From an uncultured Lachnospiraceae bacterium (lineage in GTDB: Bacteria > Bacillota > Clostridia > Lachnospirales > Lachnospiraceae): DNA of 37,987 nt. Position 1 is the first letter of the stretch, and the number at the start of each line of letters is the position of its first letter. The DNA lies in assembly GCA_905234525.1 (NCBI GenBank), contig CAJOIL010000001.1, forward strand, positions 1-37,987. The letters run 5' to 3'. The notes beneath the pieces are model-generated. The model ran no database searches. It saw nothing but the letters and a program-made list of their open reading frames with translations, and was not told the origin of the DNA. Both the position numbers and the translations under genes were made by a program. Below are positions 24,670 through 33,416 of the stretch, piece after piece.

Positions 24670-25818
24670 ATGAGTGATAATTCAATTAACAATACAGATA
24701 TAGATGTCAGTAATCCGGATGCAGATATAGATGCCAATTATTCAAAAGAGGTTCTTGACGCTGAGATTGAGCAGCAAAAAAAGAGTAACTGGAAGCGCAA
24801 TGTGTTTAATGTTGTCTTCCTTGTTCTTGTGTTCGGTCTTACTATGTACGGAGTGTTCCGCGGAGAGGATTACCACGCTGTAATAGAAGGCCTTAAGCAA
24901 ACCGACTTGGCGATATTAATTGTGCCGTGTATTGTCTTGGTACTTGCATTTGTTATGCTTGAATCTGTTATAATCAAGTATATTTTTAATACATTAGGTG
25001 ATAAGCCAAGACTTACAAGATGCTTTTTATATTCATTTGTTGGGTTCTTCTTTAGCCTTATTACGCCATCTGCTTCAGGCGGACAACCGGCTCAATTGAT
25101 ATTTATGAGAAAGGATAAGCTGTCGATAGCACATTCGACGCTTGTGCTTATTCTTGTAACTATCGGATACAAGCTTGTACTTGTTGTGCTTGGCGGTGTT
25201 ACTTTGATTATAGGGCCTGAGAGTATAATGTCTCAGATTACTGAGGTAGAGTTTTGGATTTGGCTTGGTATTATTCTTAATGTTATTGCTATAGTAGGCA
25301 TGCTTATTTTTGTATTTGTACCGTCTCTTGCCAGGAAAATTCTTGTTATTTGTGTTAAATTTTTAAATAAGATTAAGATTCTTAAGGATAAGCAGAAATG
25401 GCTCAATAAGGTTGATGACATGATGGAGAAATACGAAGCTGCATCCAGATATCTTAAGAGTCATAAGGTAGTGCTGTTTAATGTATTTTTATTATCTGTT
25501 ATTCAAAGAGTATCGCTTTTCTTTGTAACGGTTGTTGTTTATTGGTCGTTCCATTTGCACGGAACGTCCATAATTGATATACTTTTATTACAGTGCTTGA
25601 TATCAGTAGGTGCCGATATGTTGCCGCTTCCCGGTGGTATGGGTATTACAGAGAGATTGTTCCTTTCTATATTCCAGGGAGCATTCGGTGCATTAACGCT
25701 TCCGGCAATGATATTAAGCAGAGGATTTAGTTTCTACATACAACTATTCATATGCGCCATTATGACAGTTGTTGCATATATTGTTGTATTTTGGATACCT
25801 AATAAGCGGAAGACATAG
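24670..25818 (+). CDS. LPG synthase TM-domain (MprF N-terminal/YbhN-like) membrane protein
   Basis: A 382-residue protein with a 45-residue hydrophilic acidic N-terminus and about 8 membrane segments. Family motifs are SLITPSASGGQPAQLIFMRK (about residue 135) and MLPLPGGMGITERLFLS (about residue 318), typical of the flippase-like half of MprF and of YbhN/UPF0104 proteins. The aminoacyl-transferase half of MprF is missing, so lipid translocation rather than lysyl-PG synthesis is the better guess. It precedes the phosphatidylserine synthase and decarboxylase genes, supporting a membrane-lipid role. GAGGG lies about 12 bases before the ATG. Confidence 0.87.
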   Translation: MSDNSINNTDIDVSNPDADIDANYSKEVLDAEIEQQKKSNWKRNVFNVVFLVLVFGLTMYGVFRGEDYHAVIEGLKQTDLAILIVPCIVLVLAFVMLESVIIKYIFNTLGDKPRLTRCFLYSFVGFFFSLITPSASGGQPAQLIFMRKDKLSIAHSTLVLILVTIGYKLVLVVLGGVTLIIGPESIMSQITEVEFWIWLGIILNVIAIVGMLIFVFVPSLARKILVICVKFLNKIKILKDKQKWLNKVDDMMEKYEAASRYLKSHKVVLFNVFLLSVIQRVSLFFVTVVVYWSFHLHGTSIIDILLLQCLISVGADMLPLPGGMGITERLFLSIFQGAFGALTLPAMILSRGFSFYIQLFICAIMTVVAYIVVFWIPNKRKT

Positions 25819-25912
25819 TTCCAAGCACCGCTGTTCCGACTAAAATGTCTCCGCAGAGGTCTTGGCAACTTAAATTCAATAGAATACTTTACATAATAAG
25901 GAGTTAAGAACA

Positions 25913-26608
25913 ATGATAGGATTTTATGATTACACAGTTATCACATCGTACTTAGGAATTATATCAGCCGTTATCGGTATGATTGAGGCATGTAACGGCA
26001 AATTCATGATAGCAATTATCTGTCTGGCCTTCTCGGGTATGTGTGATACGTTGGATGGTAAGATTGCGCGAACTAAGAAGAATAGGACTGAATATGAGAA
26101 GGCATTCGGTATTCAGCTTGATTCGTTATGTGATGTTGTGTGCTTTGGTGTATTTCCGGTTATTATGGCATACAATATGGGCATGAAGAAGCCTCTTGGT
26201 ATTGCCGTATTATGTGTATACCTTATTTGCTCCGTTATAAGACTTGCATATTTTAATGTAATGGAGGAAGAGAGGGTGAGTAAGAATCCTAGCGCGAAGA
26301 AGGTGTATTTCGGTGCACCGATTACAACTATTTCCGTGACGATGTCGCTTGCATTTGTTGTAGGCCTTCTAATACCGAATCAAGCATTTATTATAGTTCT
26401 TCATGTATTGCTTCTTATTCAATCATTTGCATTTATTATTAATATTGAGATTCCAAAGCCCAATATGTGGCTTATATTTGCTATTGTTCTTGTTGTAATA
26501 ATACTTCTTGTTACAATATTCGTACTTGCAAGCATGGATATAATCAGTATACACGAGATAGGTGAGACAGCATCTAACGGTATGGGAAATGTCTTACAAA
26601 TTGCGTGA
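25913..26608 (+). CDS. pssA: CDP-diacylglycerol-serine O-phosphatidyltransferase
   Basis: A 231-residue CDP-alcohol phosphotransferase with about 6-7 membrane segments that forms phosphatidylserine from CDP-diacylglycerol and serine. The diagnostic motif D-x2-DG-x2-AR...G-x3-D-x3-D is complete: Asp45, Asp48-Gly49, Ala52-Arg53, Gly66, Asp70, Asp74. Serine as substrate is inferred from the downstream phosphatidylserine decarboxylase gene and the type II PssA-like length. AAGGAG lies 9 bases before the ATG. Confidence 0.92.
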   Translation: MIGFYDYTVITSYLGIISAVIGMIEACNGKFMIAIICLAFSGMCDTLDGKIARTKKNRTEYEKAFGIQLDSLCDVVCFGVFPVIMAYNMGMKKPLGIAVLCVYLICSVIRLAYFNVMEEERVSKNPSAKKVYFGAPITTISVTMSLAFVVGLLIPNQAFIIVLHVLLLIQSFAFIINIEIPKPNMWLIFAIVLVVIILLVTIFVLASMDIISIHEIGETASNGMGNVLQIA

Positions 26609-26644
26609 TGGCGCTTTGCTTGTGTATGAGAAAGGATGATATTC

Positions 26645-27511
26645 ATGAAGTATGCACTTAGAGATGGGACGATAGTTACGCCTGATGATTCTCAAGATAA
26701 ATTCTTAGCTAAGCTATACAAGACTAATGTCGGAATTAAATTACTTGGAGCGATTATACAGCCGATTATTACAAGAATCGGTGGCTTTATAATGAATTTA
26801 TCTATCTCCAAATTATTTATACCGTCCTTTATTAAGAATAATAATATTGATATGAATCAATATGAGGATGTAGCATATTCTAACTATAATGATTTCTTTA
26901 CACGTAAGATTAAGCCCGGCGCACGAACTATAGATGCCAATCCTAAGCACTTAATCAGTCCATGTGACAGTAAGCTTACCGTATATGATATTGATAAGAA
27001 TTGTGTGCTTCCCATTAAGGGGATGGAATACAGTGTCTTTTCGCTTTTAAGAGACAGGAGACTTGCCAAGAAGTATCAAGGCGGCAAGGCGCTTGTTTTC
27101 AGACTTACGGTGGATGACTATCATCGTTATGTGTATGTTGATGGCGGAATGAAGAGTAATAACCGTTCCATAGAGGGTGTATATCATACAGTTAATCCTG
27201 TTGCCGCAAGCACATTTCCTATATACAGGGAGAACCATCGTGAATACACAATGCTACGTACCGATAATTTCGGTGATGTGATTCAGATGGAAGTCGGAGC
27301 GTTAATGGTAGGTAAGATTACGAATTATCATTTTGCGGGAAGGATATCAAGAGGCGAGGAGAAGGGTTATTTCGAATTCGGCGGTTCTACAATAGTGGTG
27401 CTTCTTGAGAAGGATAAGGCTGTTATTGATAAGGACATTATTAAGAACACTAAGGCAGATATTGAGACGCGTGTTCTTATGGGGGAGAAGATTGGTGTAG
27501 CAGTGAAGTAG
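26645..27511 (+). CDS. psd: Phosphatidylserine decarboxylase proenzyme
   Basis: A 288-residue enzyme that converts phosphatidylserine to phosphatidylethanolamine at the membrane. The self-cleavage motif is GGST, with Ser248 as the predicted pyruvoyl precursor, near the C-terminus as expected; the segment VDDYHRYVYVDGG (about 155) carries the conserved His. The first in-frame ATG (26636) touches the AAAGGA ribosome site; ATG 26645 is 8 bases from it and is preferred. Together with pssA it gives a complete route from CDP-diacylglycerol to PE. Confidence 0.94.
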   Translation: MKYALRDGTIVTPDDSQDKFLAKLYKTNVGIKLLGAIIQPIITRIGGFIMNLSISKLFIPSFIKNNNIDMNQYEDVAYSNYNDFFTRKIKPGARTIDANPKHLISPCDSKLTVYDIDKNCVLPIKGMEYSVFSLLRDRRLAKKYQGGKALVFRLTVDDYHRYVYVDGGMKSNNRSIEGVYHTVNPVAASTFPIYRENHREYTMLRTDNFGDVIQMEVGALMVGKITNYHFAGRISRGEEKGYFEFGGSTIVVLLEKDKAVIDKDIIKNTKADIETRVLMGEKIGVAVK

Positions 27512-27519
27512 GCTGTATA

Positions 27520-27672
27520 ATGTATGGAAAAGGTGATAATGCAACATTTTGTTCTGCATATGATACGACCTTTTTTAATACCCAATATGAGAAGATGAAT
27601 GTTGAGAGGACTATGATGTTCATGTATGATTCACTTCTTATGGAATATGCCGATATATTGAAGAGGATATAA
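27520..27672 (+). CDS. Possible 50-residue small protein
   Basis: A 50-codon ATG frame in the 205-base gap between psd and the LacI-GGDEF gene. The product has a second half rich in Met, Leu and charged residues (MNVERTMMFMYDSLLMEYAD) that would form an amphipathic helix. No good ribosome site precedes its ATG, and I recognise no family. In AT-rich DNA a stop-free run of this length is somewhat unlikely but not compelling. Confidence 0.3.
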   Translation: MYGKGDNATFCSAYDTTFFNTQYEKMNVERTMMFMYDSLLMEYADILKRI

Positions 27673-27716
27673 TTTTAATATGATAGATTATATATATTTA
27701 TAAGGTTGGTAGCAAT

Positions 27717-29765
27717 ATGAAGACAATTGGTATTTTGATAGGCAATAATCAATCTGAATATATTAAGTCACTTATGGACGAATTTGAGAGTCAATCTAAG
27801 AAATTGGGAATTAGATTGATATTTTTATCGGGATATAAAGTGCCGAGCGAATACAATGAAGAGGATGAATTTGATGATTGGATGGCTGATTATAAATTCT
27901 CTTCAATATTTGAATATGCAGGCAATACCGGATGTGATGCTTGTATAATATGTTACGGTCCTATCAGTGGAATAGAAGGTGCACCTTCTATGGAAGAGAT
28001 AATTAATATGTGTGGCGATATTCCGAAGATGTTTGTTGAGATAAAGCCCGAGAACAATAATGAATCAGATGTGCCGTATATTATTGCCGACGGATATAAT
28101 TCAACCTATGCTATGGTAAAGCATCTTGTTGAAGAGCATGGTTTTAGTCGTGTGGCATTTCTTGCCGGTCCGCAGGATAATTATAGCTCAAGGGAGCGAC
28201 TTTCGGCATATAAGGATGTAATGGCTAAGAATAACATAGAGGTTACGGATGATATGGTCGAATATGGAGACTATACGACCGGGGTTAAGCCATTAGCGGA
28301 GAAATTGCTTGATAATAATAAGGACCTTGAAGCAATATGCTGTGCCAACGATAGTATGGCGAGAGCTTGTTATAACGTGTGTGCTGCGCGCGGTCTTAAG
28401 GTTGGTAAAGATATTGCCATAACCGGCTTTGATAACTGTGATATTTCATCAAGGCTTCGTCCTGCGCTTACAACAATTAATCATGATAGTAGAGTTATTG
28501 TATCTAAGGCGCTTGATATGGCGCTCAAATTAGCTGATGGCTTAAGTGTAGAGAATGTTGAATGCGAATGTGAATTGCAAATCAGAAAATCATGTGGATG
28601 TAACAGCAGAATTGGTGTGGATGACATTAATTTGAGTCATAATTCCGAGATTTTTGCACATGAGAATATTAGCGATTATAATATCAGCGCTCAGGAGCTT
28701 AATGATGTTGCAATAAGTCTTGCTAAAGAGAATGAACGTTTAAAGGGACGTTTGTGGGATGTATCCTTCTTCGTAAGAGCCTTCATGGTCAGACATATCA
28801 AAACTGATGAATATTTTGACTTTCTCTTTTCAATGCTTCGTAAGGAAGGTCTTTCCAATGCATATTTCTTTGTACATAAGACAGATCTTATATATGACAA
28901 TAACGGGTCGGATGATACTAACAGACATATGTATTATGCCGGAGGTTTTGATGAGGAAGGGAATACAATTATTCCGGTAAAGGAATGGCATCATTATCAA
29001 ATATCGCATAAGAAGGGATTTAACGATTATTTGCCTGCAGAGGGCGAAGGCAATTTCCACACGTATGTGCTATTTGCCGGTAAGGCTCAATACGGAGTGA
29101 TGTTGACGAGAGCTGATGTTGTTGACAATGAATTCTTGTTGTATATCAGTATTCAGATAAGCAGCTTGCTTCATATTTATAATCTTAAGACAAGGGAAGA
29201 AGTTGTAGTTGAAGAAATGGAGCGTTCAATTGAGCGTGTCAAGGAATCTAATCAGATATTAAGTGCCATTTCAAGATATGATGACCTTACTAAGATTCTT
29301 AATCGTCGTGGTTTTATGGAGCAGGCGTTAGCAGCTATTCACAGAAGTCCGGGACGAGAAGCAATAATAATGTTCGGAGATCTTGATCATCTTAAGGAGA
29401 TTAACGATTGCTTTGGTCATGGTGACGGAGATTTTGCAATCAATTCCGCAGCGAAGCTGCTTACCGGTCTTATGCCACGCGAAGGCTTTGTTGCAAGAAT
29501 CGGTGGAGATGAGTTTGTGGCATTTATTCCAGTGCCTCGAGATCAAGACGCAAAGGAATACATAAAGACACTTAAAGATAATCTTAAGGAAGCAATGTTC
29601 TTATTTAATCTGACATGTGATAAGCCATACTTTGTAGAGATTTCATCAGGCTTTACATCATTTGTATGCGAGCCTGACATCGACCTAGCGAAGCTAATCG
29701 CTAACTCAGACGAAGTACTGTATGAAGACAAGCAACAACGCAGAGAATCAATTAAGAAGGGTTGA
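27717..29765 (+). CDS. Cytoplasmic LacI-type ligand sensor fused to a diguanylate cyclase (GGDEF)
   Basis: A 682-residue protein without signal peptide or membrane helix. Residues 1 to about 300 form a LacI/periplasmic-binding-protein-like fold (starting KTIGILIGNN; later AFLAGPQDNYSSRERL and AITGFDNCDIS), ending in IRKSCGC, a Cys motif often seen where such domains join output modules. A middle region (about 340-500) has a GAF-like outline and a coiled coil. The GGDEF domain (about 520-682) has RYDDLTKILNRRGF, GDLDHLKEIND and an intact GGDEF (596-600), so it should make c-di-GMP. The product-inhibition site (RxxD, five residues before GGDEF) is absent. The ligand is unknown, perhaps a sugar. 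AAGGTTGG lies upstream of the ATG. Confidence 0.92.
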   Translation: MKTIGILIGNNQSEYIKSLMDEFESQSKKLGIRLIFLSGYKVPSEYNEEDEFDDWMADYKFSSIFEYAGNTGCDACIICYGPISGIEGAPSMEEIINMCGDIPKMFVEIKPENNNESDVPYIIADGYNSTYAMVKHLVEEHGFSRVAFLAGPQDNYSSRERLSAYKDVMAKNNIEVTDDMVEYGDYTTGVKPLAEKLLDNNKDLEAICCANDSMARACYNVCAARGLKVGKDIAITGFDNCDISSRLRPALTTINHDSRVIVSKALDMALKLADGLSVENVECECELQIRKSCGCNSRIGVDDINLSHNSEIFAHENISDYNISAQELNDVAISLAKENERLKGRLWDVSFFVRAFMVRHIKTDEYFDFLFSMLRKEGLSNAYFFVHKTDLIYDNNGSDDTNRHMYYAGGFDEEGNTIIPVKEWHHYQISHKKGFNDYLPAEGEGNFHTYVLFAGKAQYGVMLTRADVVDNEFLLYISIQISSLLHIYNLKTREEVVVEEMERSIERVKESNQILSAISRYDDLTKILNRRGFMEQALAAIHRSPGREAIIMFGDLDHLKEINDCFGHGDGDFAINSAAKLLTGLMPREGFVARIGGDEFVAFIPVPRDQDAKEYIKTLKDNLKEAMFLFNLTCDKPYFVEISSGFTSFVCEPDIDLAKLIANSDEVLYEDKQQRRESIKKG

Positions 29766-29766
29766 C

Positions 29767-30396
29767 ATGGATAATATAAAGGTCGTCGCCGTTAGCGGTT
29801 TTGCTTTCGAGAACCCTGACATCGGTGAAGAAGCACTTAAGGAACAAGAAGCAATTGAATATGTCAACAAGCAGCTTAACTTCAGTGACACGAATGCTTT
29901 GCTGACCTTGTATAATCAGATGGTTGCGAGAAGAATGTTTCATACTGAGGTAGGATATTATTATCTTAAGAGCATTCAAGACCATCTTATGAAGCAGGAT
30001 ATCGATCCTGCCATGATTGAATCGATACCGGTTCTTGTTGATAAGAGCGATGATTCATTAGACACCACGAAGGATAAGCAAAGTAACGAAAATGCCAACT
30101 CAAAAGTTAATAACGATAGCAATGAAGGCTATTCGTTTGATGAAGCCAAATACAGAAAAAAAGAAAGAAAGCTAATCGCTAAGGCTAAGAAATACCAAAA
30201 GCTTACAATAACTTTTATTACAATAACAATTGTTCTTGTGGTCACTGTTGTTGCGATGTTTGTTGTGGCCATGACCAGTGATAATCCTACGATACTTAAC
30301 TATGAGGAAGTATTGCAGAACAAATATGCTTCTTGGGAGCAGGATTTAGAGGCTCGAGAGGCCGCACTTAAGAAGCAAGAGAAAGCATTAAAGTAA
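29767..30396 (+). CDS. Unknown single-pass membrane protein
   Basis: A 209-residue protein that I do not recognise. Residues 1-90 form a soluble, mainly helical region, followed by a polar Asp/Asn/Ser-rich linker (90-125), a Lys/Arg-rich stretch, one membrane helix (about 146-168) and a short coiled coil outside (YASWEQDLEAREAALKKQEK). The positive-inside rule puts the N-terminus in the cytoplasm. ATG 29767 has AAGAAGGG upstream; a longer start overlaps the LacI-GGDEF gene. The stop-to-start spacing is 1 base on the upstream side and 13 bases to the response regulator downstream, so it is probably in their operon and may be linked to their signalling. Confidence 0.75.
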   Translation: MDNIKVVAVSGFAFENPDIGEEALKEQEAIEYVNKQLNFSDTNALLTLYNQMVARRMFHTEVGYYYLKSIQDHLMKQDIDPAMIESIPVLVDKSDDSLDTTKDKQSNENANSKVNNDSNEGYSFDEAKYRKKERKLIAKAKKYQKLTITFITITIVLVVTVVAMFVVAMTSDNPTILNYEEVLQNKYASWEQDLEAREAALKKQEKALK

Positions 30397-30409
30397 GGGG
30401 AGTAATTTT

Positions 30410-31087
30410 ATGGCAACGAAAATTCTTATTGCAGATGATGAAAGCAGAATCAGAAAGCTTGTTAATGATTTTTTGTCAAAGGAAGGTTATGAAGTAATTG
30501 AAGCCAAGGATGGTCAAGAAGCATTGGATAAATTCTATGCCGATAAACCGGATTTATTAATACTTGATATTATGATGCCACATTTTAGCGGACTTGAAGT
30601 ATGTGAAGAGATTAGAGAAACAGCCAAGGATGTCCCGATTATTATTCTGACCGCAAAAGACACCGAAGCTGATGAATTAAACGGATTCTCTAAGGGTGCT
30701 GATGAATATATCGCTAAACCGTTCAGCCCTAAGATTTTAGTGGCAAGGGTAAATGCTATACTTAGAAGGAGCAATGCCGTTACAGAGGAATCTGTCCTTG
30801 TTGCCGGTGTTATTACGGTTGATATTAATGCACATACGGTTGTGGTGGATGATAAGAGCTTAGATTTATCCGTTAAGGAATTTGAGCTATTATGTTATTT
30901 TATTAATAATCAAGGTCTTGCGTTATCAAGGGAGAAAATACTTGATAATGTATGGGATTATGATTATTACGGGGATGCAAGAACTGTTGATACGCATGTT
31001 AAGAAATTAAGAGCTAAGCTGGGAGTATTCGGTAAATATATTCACACTATTTGGGGAATGGGATATAAGTTTGAAGTTGAACAATAA
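30410..31087 (+). CDS. OmpR/PhoB-family response regulator
   Basis: A 225-residue DNA-binding regulator. The receiver (1-120) has DDE at the first strand, Asp53 in LILDIMMPHFSG and Lys103 in IAKPFSPK. The C-terminal winged helix (about 130-225) shows LSVKEFELLCYF, SREKILDNVWDYDYYGDART and VDTHVKKLRAKLG, typical of OmpR-type transcription factors. AAGGGGAG lies upstream of the ATG. It overlaps the sensor kinase gene by 17 bases, its cognate partner. Confidence 0.95.
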   Translation: MATKILIADDESRIRKLVNDFLSKEGYEVIEAKDGQEALDKFYADKPDLLILDIMMPHFSGLEVCEEIRETAKDVPIIILTAKDTEADELNGFSKGADEYIAKPFSPKILVARVNAILRRSNAVTEESVLVAGVITVDINAHTVVVDDKSLDLSVKEFELLCYFINNQGLALSREKILDNVWDYDYYGDARTVDTHVKKLRAKLGVFGKYIHTIWGMGYKFEVEQ

Positions 31088-32564
31088 CGCTACAAGATTT
31101 GTAAGTACAAGAAAAAGAATTCTCATACTTATTACTTCATTAATTCTTTTGCTGCTTGTTATGCTGTGGCTATTCAATACGCTTTTTCTTTCGATAGTAT
31201 ATCGAAGAGAAAAGGTTGAAAACATGGAGGAAGTGTTCGCAAGGCTGGATGAAGCGTCGATTGCCGGAGCATTGTATGAAAGCAGATACGACAAGACATT
31301 TGAGAAGCTATCGGCGGATAACAACTTAGATATTGTAGTTGTGTCTTCAAATGGCGTTGTCATATTAACAAGTGGTAGAGAAAAGCAGAATACAGTCAGT
31401 AGATTATTAGATGCTTTGCTTGCCAACAGAGAAGGCAAGGAAAGCATTGTTCATAATGATGCCTATGATATAGTATTAGATGAGGATGAATATCTGGGTG
31501 ATGAATACCTGATTCTTATAGGCACGCTCCGGGACGGCAATTTGATAATGCTCAGATATGCGATGGCTAATATGGCTTTATCAATTCAAATATTTGATGA
31601 AACCACGGTAGTAGTCGCAATTATTGTATTTTTAGTTGCCTTCCTGCTTGTTGAAATATTTACAAGAAGACTTACCAAGCCTGTTATGGAGCTTACGGAT
31701 ATATCCAAGAAGATGTCAGAGCTTGATTTCGGAGTAAAGTATAAGCCCAGAGAAATACGCTCAGAGATTGATATATTAGGTGAGCATATGAACTCCATGT
31801 CAAGTACTTTAAGAGACACATATGTTAAGCTACAGAAGGCTAATGTTGAGCTTAAGAAGGATATAGAGCTTAGAGAGAAAAACGAACAGATGCGTACTGA
31901 ATTTCTCTCGGGTGTAGCTCATGAGCTTAAGACACCGATAGCGCTTATTCAAGGCTATGCAGAAGGTCTTTCGGATGGAATGGCAGACGATCCGGAGAGC
32001 AGAGATTATTATGTAGATGTCATTGTTGATGAGTCCGCTAAGATGAATAAGATGGTTAGCCAGTTGATTTCGTTAAATGAATTGGAATACGGCGTTGACA
32101 TGGAAAGTCAAGAAGAGTTCAATATTACGGAGATGATTCGAGGCTTGGTTGATTCATCTAAGATACTTCTTGAGCAAAACGATATAAAGGTTGAATATAA
32201 TATTGATGAAGATATTAATGTAGTAAGCATACCCAATCTTGTTGAGACGGCATTTTCCAATTATCTGAGCAATGCCATACATTATTGCATGGGCGATAAG
32301 ATTATTAAGATATCGCAGCTTGATAAGGGTGATAGAGTATGTGTAAGTGTATTTAATACCGGTGATAATATTCCCGAGGAATCACTTTTAAGATTGTGGG
32401 AGAAATTCTATAAAGTTGATAAAGCAAGAACAAGAGAATATGGCGGAAGCGGAATCGGTTTATCTGTTGTAAAATTGGCGATGGACGCTGTAAAAGGCAA
32501 ATACGGAGTATATAATACCAACTCAGGTGTAACATTTTGGTTTGAAATTGACAAAAATACATAA
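31071..32564 (+). CDS. Membrane sensor histidine kinase (OmpR-type partner)
   Basis: A 497-residue kinase. Membrane helix 1 (about 18-42), an external sensor region of about 135 residues, helix 2 (about 178-200), HAMP, then the H-box FLSGVAHELKTPIALIQGYA with His284, N-box NYLSNAIHYC, a divergent G1 box (NTGDNIPEE) and GGSGIGLSV. The start is a TTG at 31071 inside the end of the regulator gene (17-base overlap; a second TTG at 31077 is possible), so translation is coupled to the regulator. The signal is unknown. Confidence 0.93.
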   Translation: MKLNNNATRFVSTRKRILILITSLILLLLVMLWLFNTLFLSIVYRREKVENMEEVFARLDEASIAGALYESRYDKTFEKLSADNNLDIVVVSSNGVVILTSGREKQNTVSRLLDALLANREGKESIVHNDAYDIVLDEDEYLGDEYLILIGTLRDGNLIMLRYAMANMALSIQIFDETTVVVAIIVFLVAFLLVEIFTRRLTKPVMELTDISKKMSELDFGVKYKPREIRSEIDILGEHMNSMSSTLRDTYVKLQKANVELKKDIELREKNEQMRTEFLSGVAHELKTPIALIQGYAEGLSDGMADDPESRDYYVDVIVDESAKMNKMVSQLISLNELEYGVDMESQEEFNITEMIRGLVDSSKILLEQNDIKVEYNIDEDINVVSIPNLVETAFSNYLSNAIHYCMGDKIIKISQLDKGDRVCVSVFNTGDNIPEESLLRLWEKFYKVDKARTREYGGSGIGLSVVKLAMDAVKGKYGVYNTNSGVTFWFEIDKNT

Positions 32565-32570
32565 ATTTTT

Positions 32571-32590
32571 GAATATTTACAAAAATATTC
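32571..32590 (+). terminator. AT-only hairpin after the sensor kinase gene
   Basis: GAATATTT, loop ACAA, AAATATTC begins 6 bases after the kinase stop. Without GC pairs and without a clean T-run it would be a weak terminator; a nearby promoter candidate suggests a transcription-unit boundary here. Confidence 0.35.
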
Positions 32591-32611
32591 ACTAAAAAAT
32601 ACATATTTTTG

Positions 32612-32640
32612 TTGAATATTACCGACTAAAATGATAACAT
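32612..32640 (+). promoter_or_regulatory. Putative promoter of the lipoprotein-cheV unit
   Basis: TTGAAT (32612-32617), a 17-base spacer and TAACAT (32635-32640), about 38 bases upstream of the lipoprotein start. Both boxes match consensus in 4 of 6 positions or better. Confidence 0.45.
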
Positions 32641-32678
32641 TAATTAGGTAGTTGATTATATTGATTTTGGAGCGCATC

Positions 32679-33398
32679 ATGAATAAGAAAATTGTACTTG
32701 GTATCGTTCTATGTGCTGTGTCTATAAGCTTTTGTGGATGCTCTTGGGCTAAGTCGTTTTCGGAAGATGATACCAAGACTGTTGCTACATATTCAGCCAA
32801 AATAATTGCTAAATACAACAAGAACCAGAAGGATGGTATAGTTGAAGTAACCGAAGAGGACAAAGCCAAGGTGACCAGTGATGATCTTAAGGCATTGGAA
32901 GCGTTAGCTCAAGCCAATAATTCTGCGAACACCACGTCATCTAAGAGTAAGTCATCTTCGTCAAGTAATTCGACCGCGGAGACTAAGCCTGCAGTATCGC
33001 TTAGTTCAGCATTAGGCATTAGCGGTGTGGACTTTACATATCTTGGCAATGAAGTGAGAGACAATTATACCAGTACGGTATATGATATGAGCCCCACTTC
33101 CGGATATAAATTTTTGGTTATGAAGTTCAGAGTAACCAATAATTCCGGTGCCAATACTGAGGTTAATATTCTCAGTAAGAATCCTAAGTTTAAGGCTACG
33201 CTTAATGGGACGGTAAGTGCCAACAATGATATGTCTCTTATGGATAATGATTTGGCGACGTATAAGGGCACATTGAATGCAGGAGAGAGTAAAGAATTAG
33301 TACTTTTATTTCAATTCAAGAACGAGGATTTAGCTAATATTCAGAGTACTTCGTTGCAATGTACTGTAGCGGGAAGTACCAGTGACATAACATTATAA
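32679..33398 (+). CDS. Lipoprotein with DUF4352-like immunoglobulin-type domain
   Basis: A 239-residue secreted lipoprotein. The signal peptide (Lys-Lys, hydrophobic core) ends at a lipobox-like FCGC with Cys21 as the lipidation site. A Ser/Asn/Thr-rich linker (about 85-110) leads to a beta-rich domain (about 115-239) with YKFLVMKFRVTNNSG and ESKELVLLFQF, an outline like DUF4352/DUF5067 immunoglobulin-like domains of Firmicute lipoproteins. Role unknown, perhaps accessory to the adjacent signalling genes. ATG 32679 has TTGGAG 9 bases upstream; a longer ORF start lacks both ribosome site and signal peptide. Confidence 0.82.
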   Translation: MNKKIVLGIVLCAVSISFCGCSWAKSFSEDDTKTVATYSAKIIAKYNKNQKDGIVEVTEEDKAKVTSDDLKALEALAQANNSANTTSSKSKSSSSSNSTAETKPAVSLSSALGISGVDFTYLGNEVRDNYTSTVYDMSPTSGYKFLVMKFRVTNNSGANTEVNILSKNPKFKATLNGTVSANNDMSLMDNDLATYKGTLNAGESKELVLLFQFKNEDLANIQSTSLQCTVAGSTSDITL

Positions 33399-33416
33399 GT
33401 ATCAGGAGGAGAGATA

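Noticed and set aside
25822-25867. Imperfect hairpin CCAAG...CTTGG before pssA as a terminator
   Set aside because: The stem has a bulge, the interior is mostly unpaired and no T-run follows; not strong enough to annotate.
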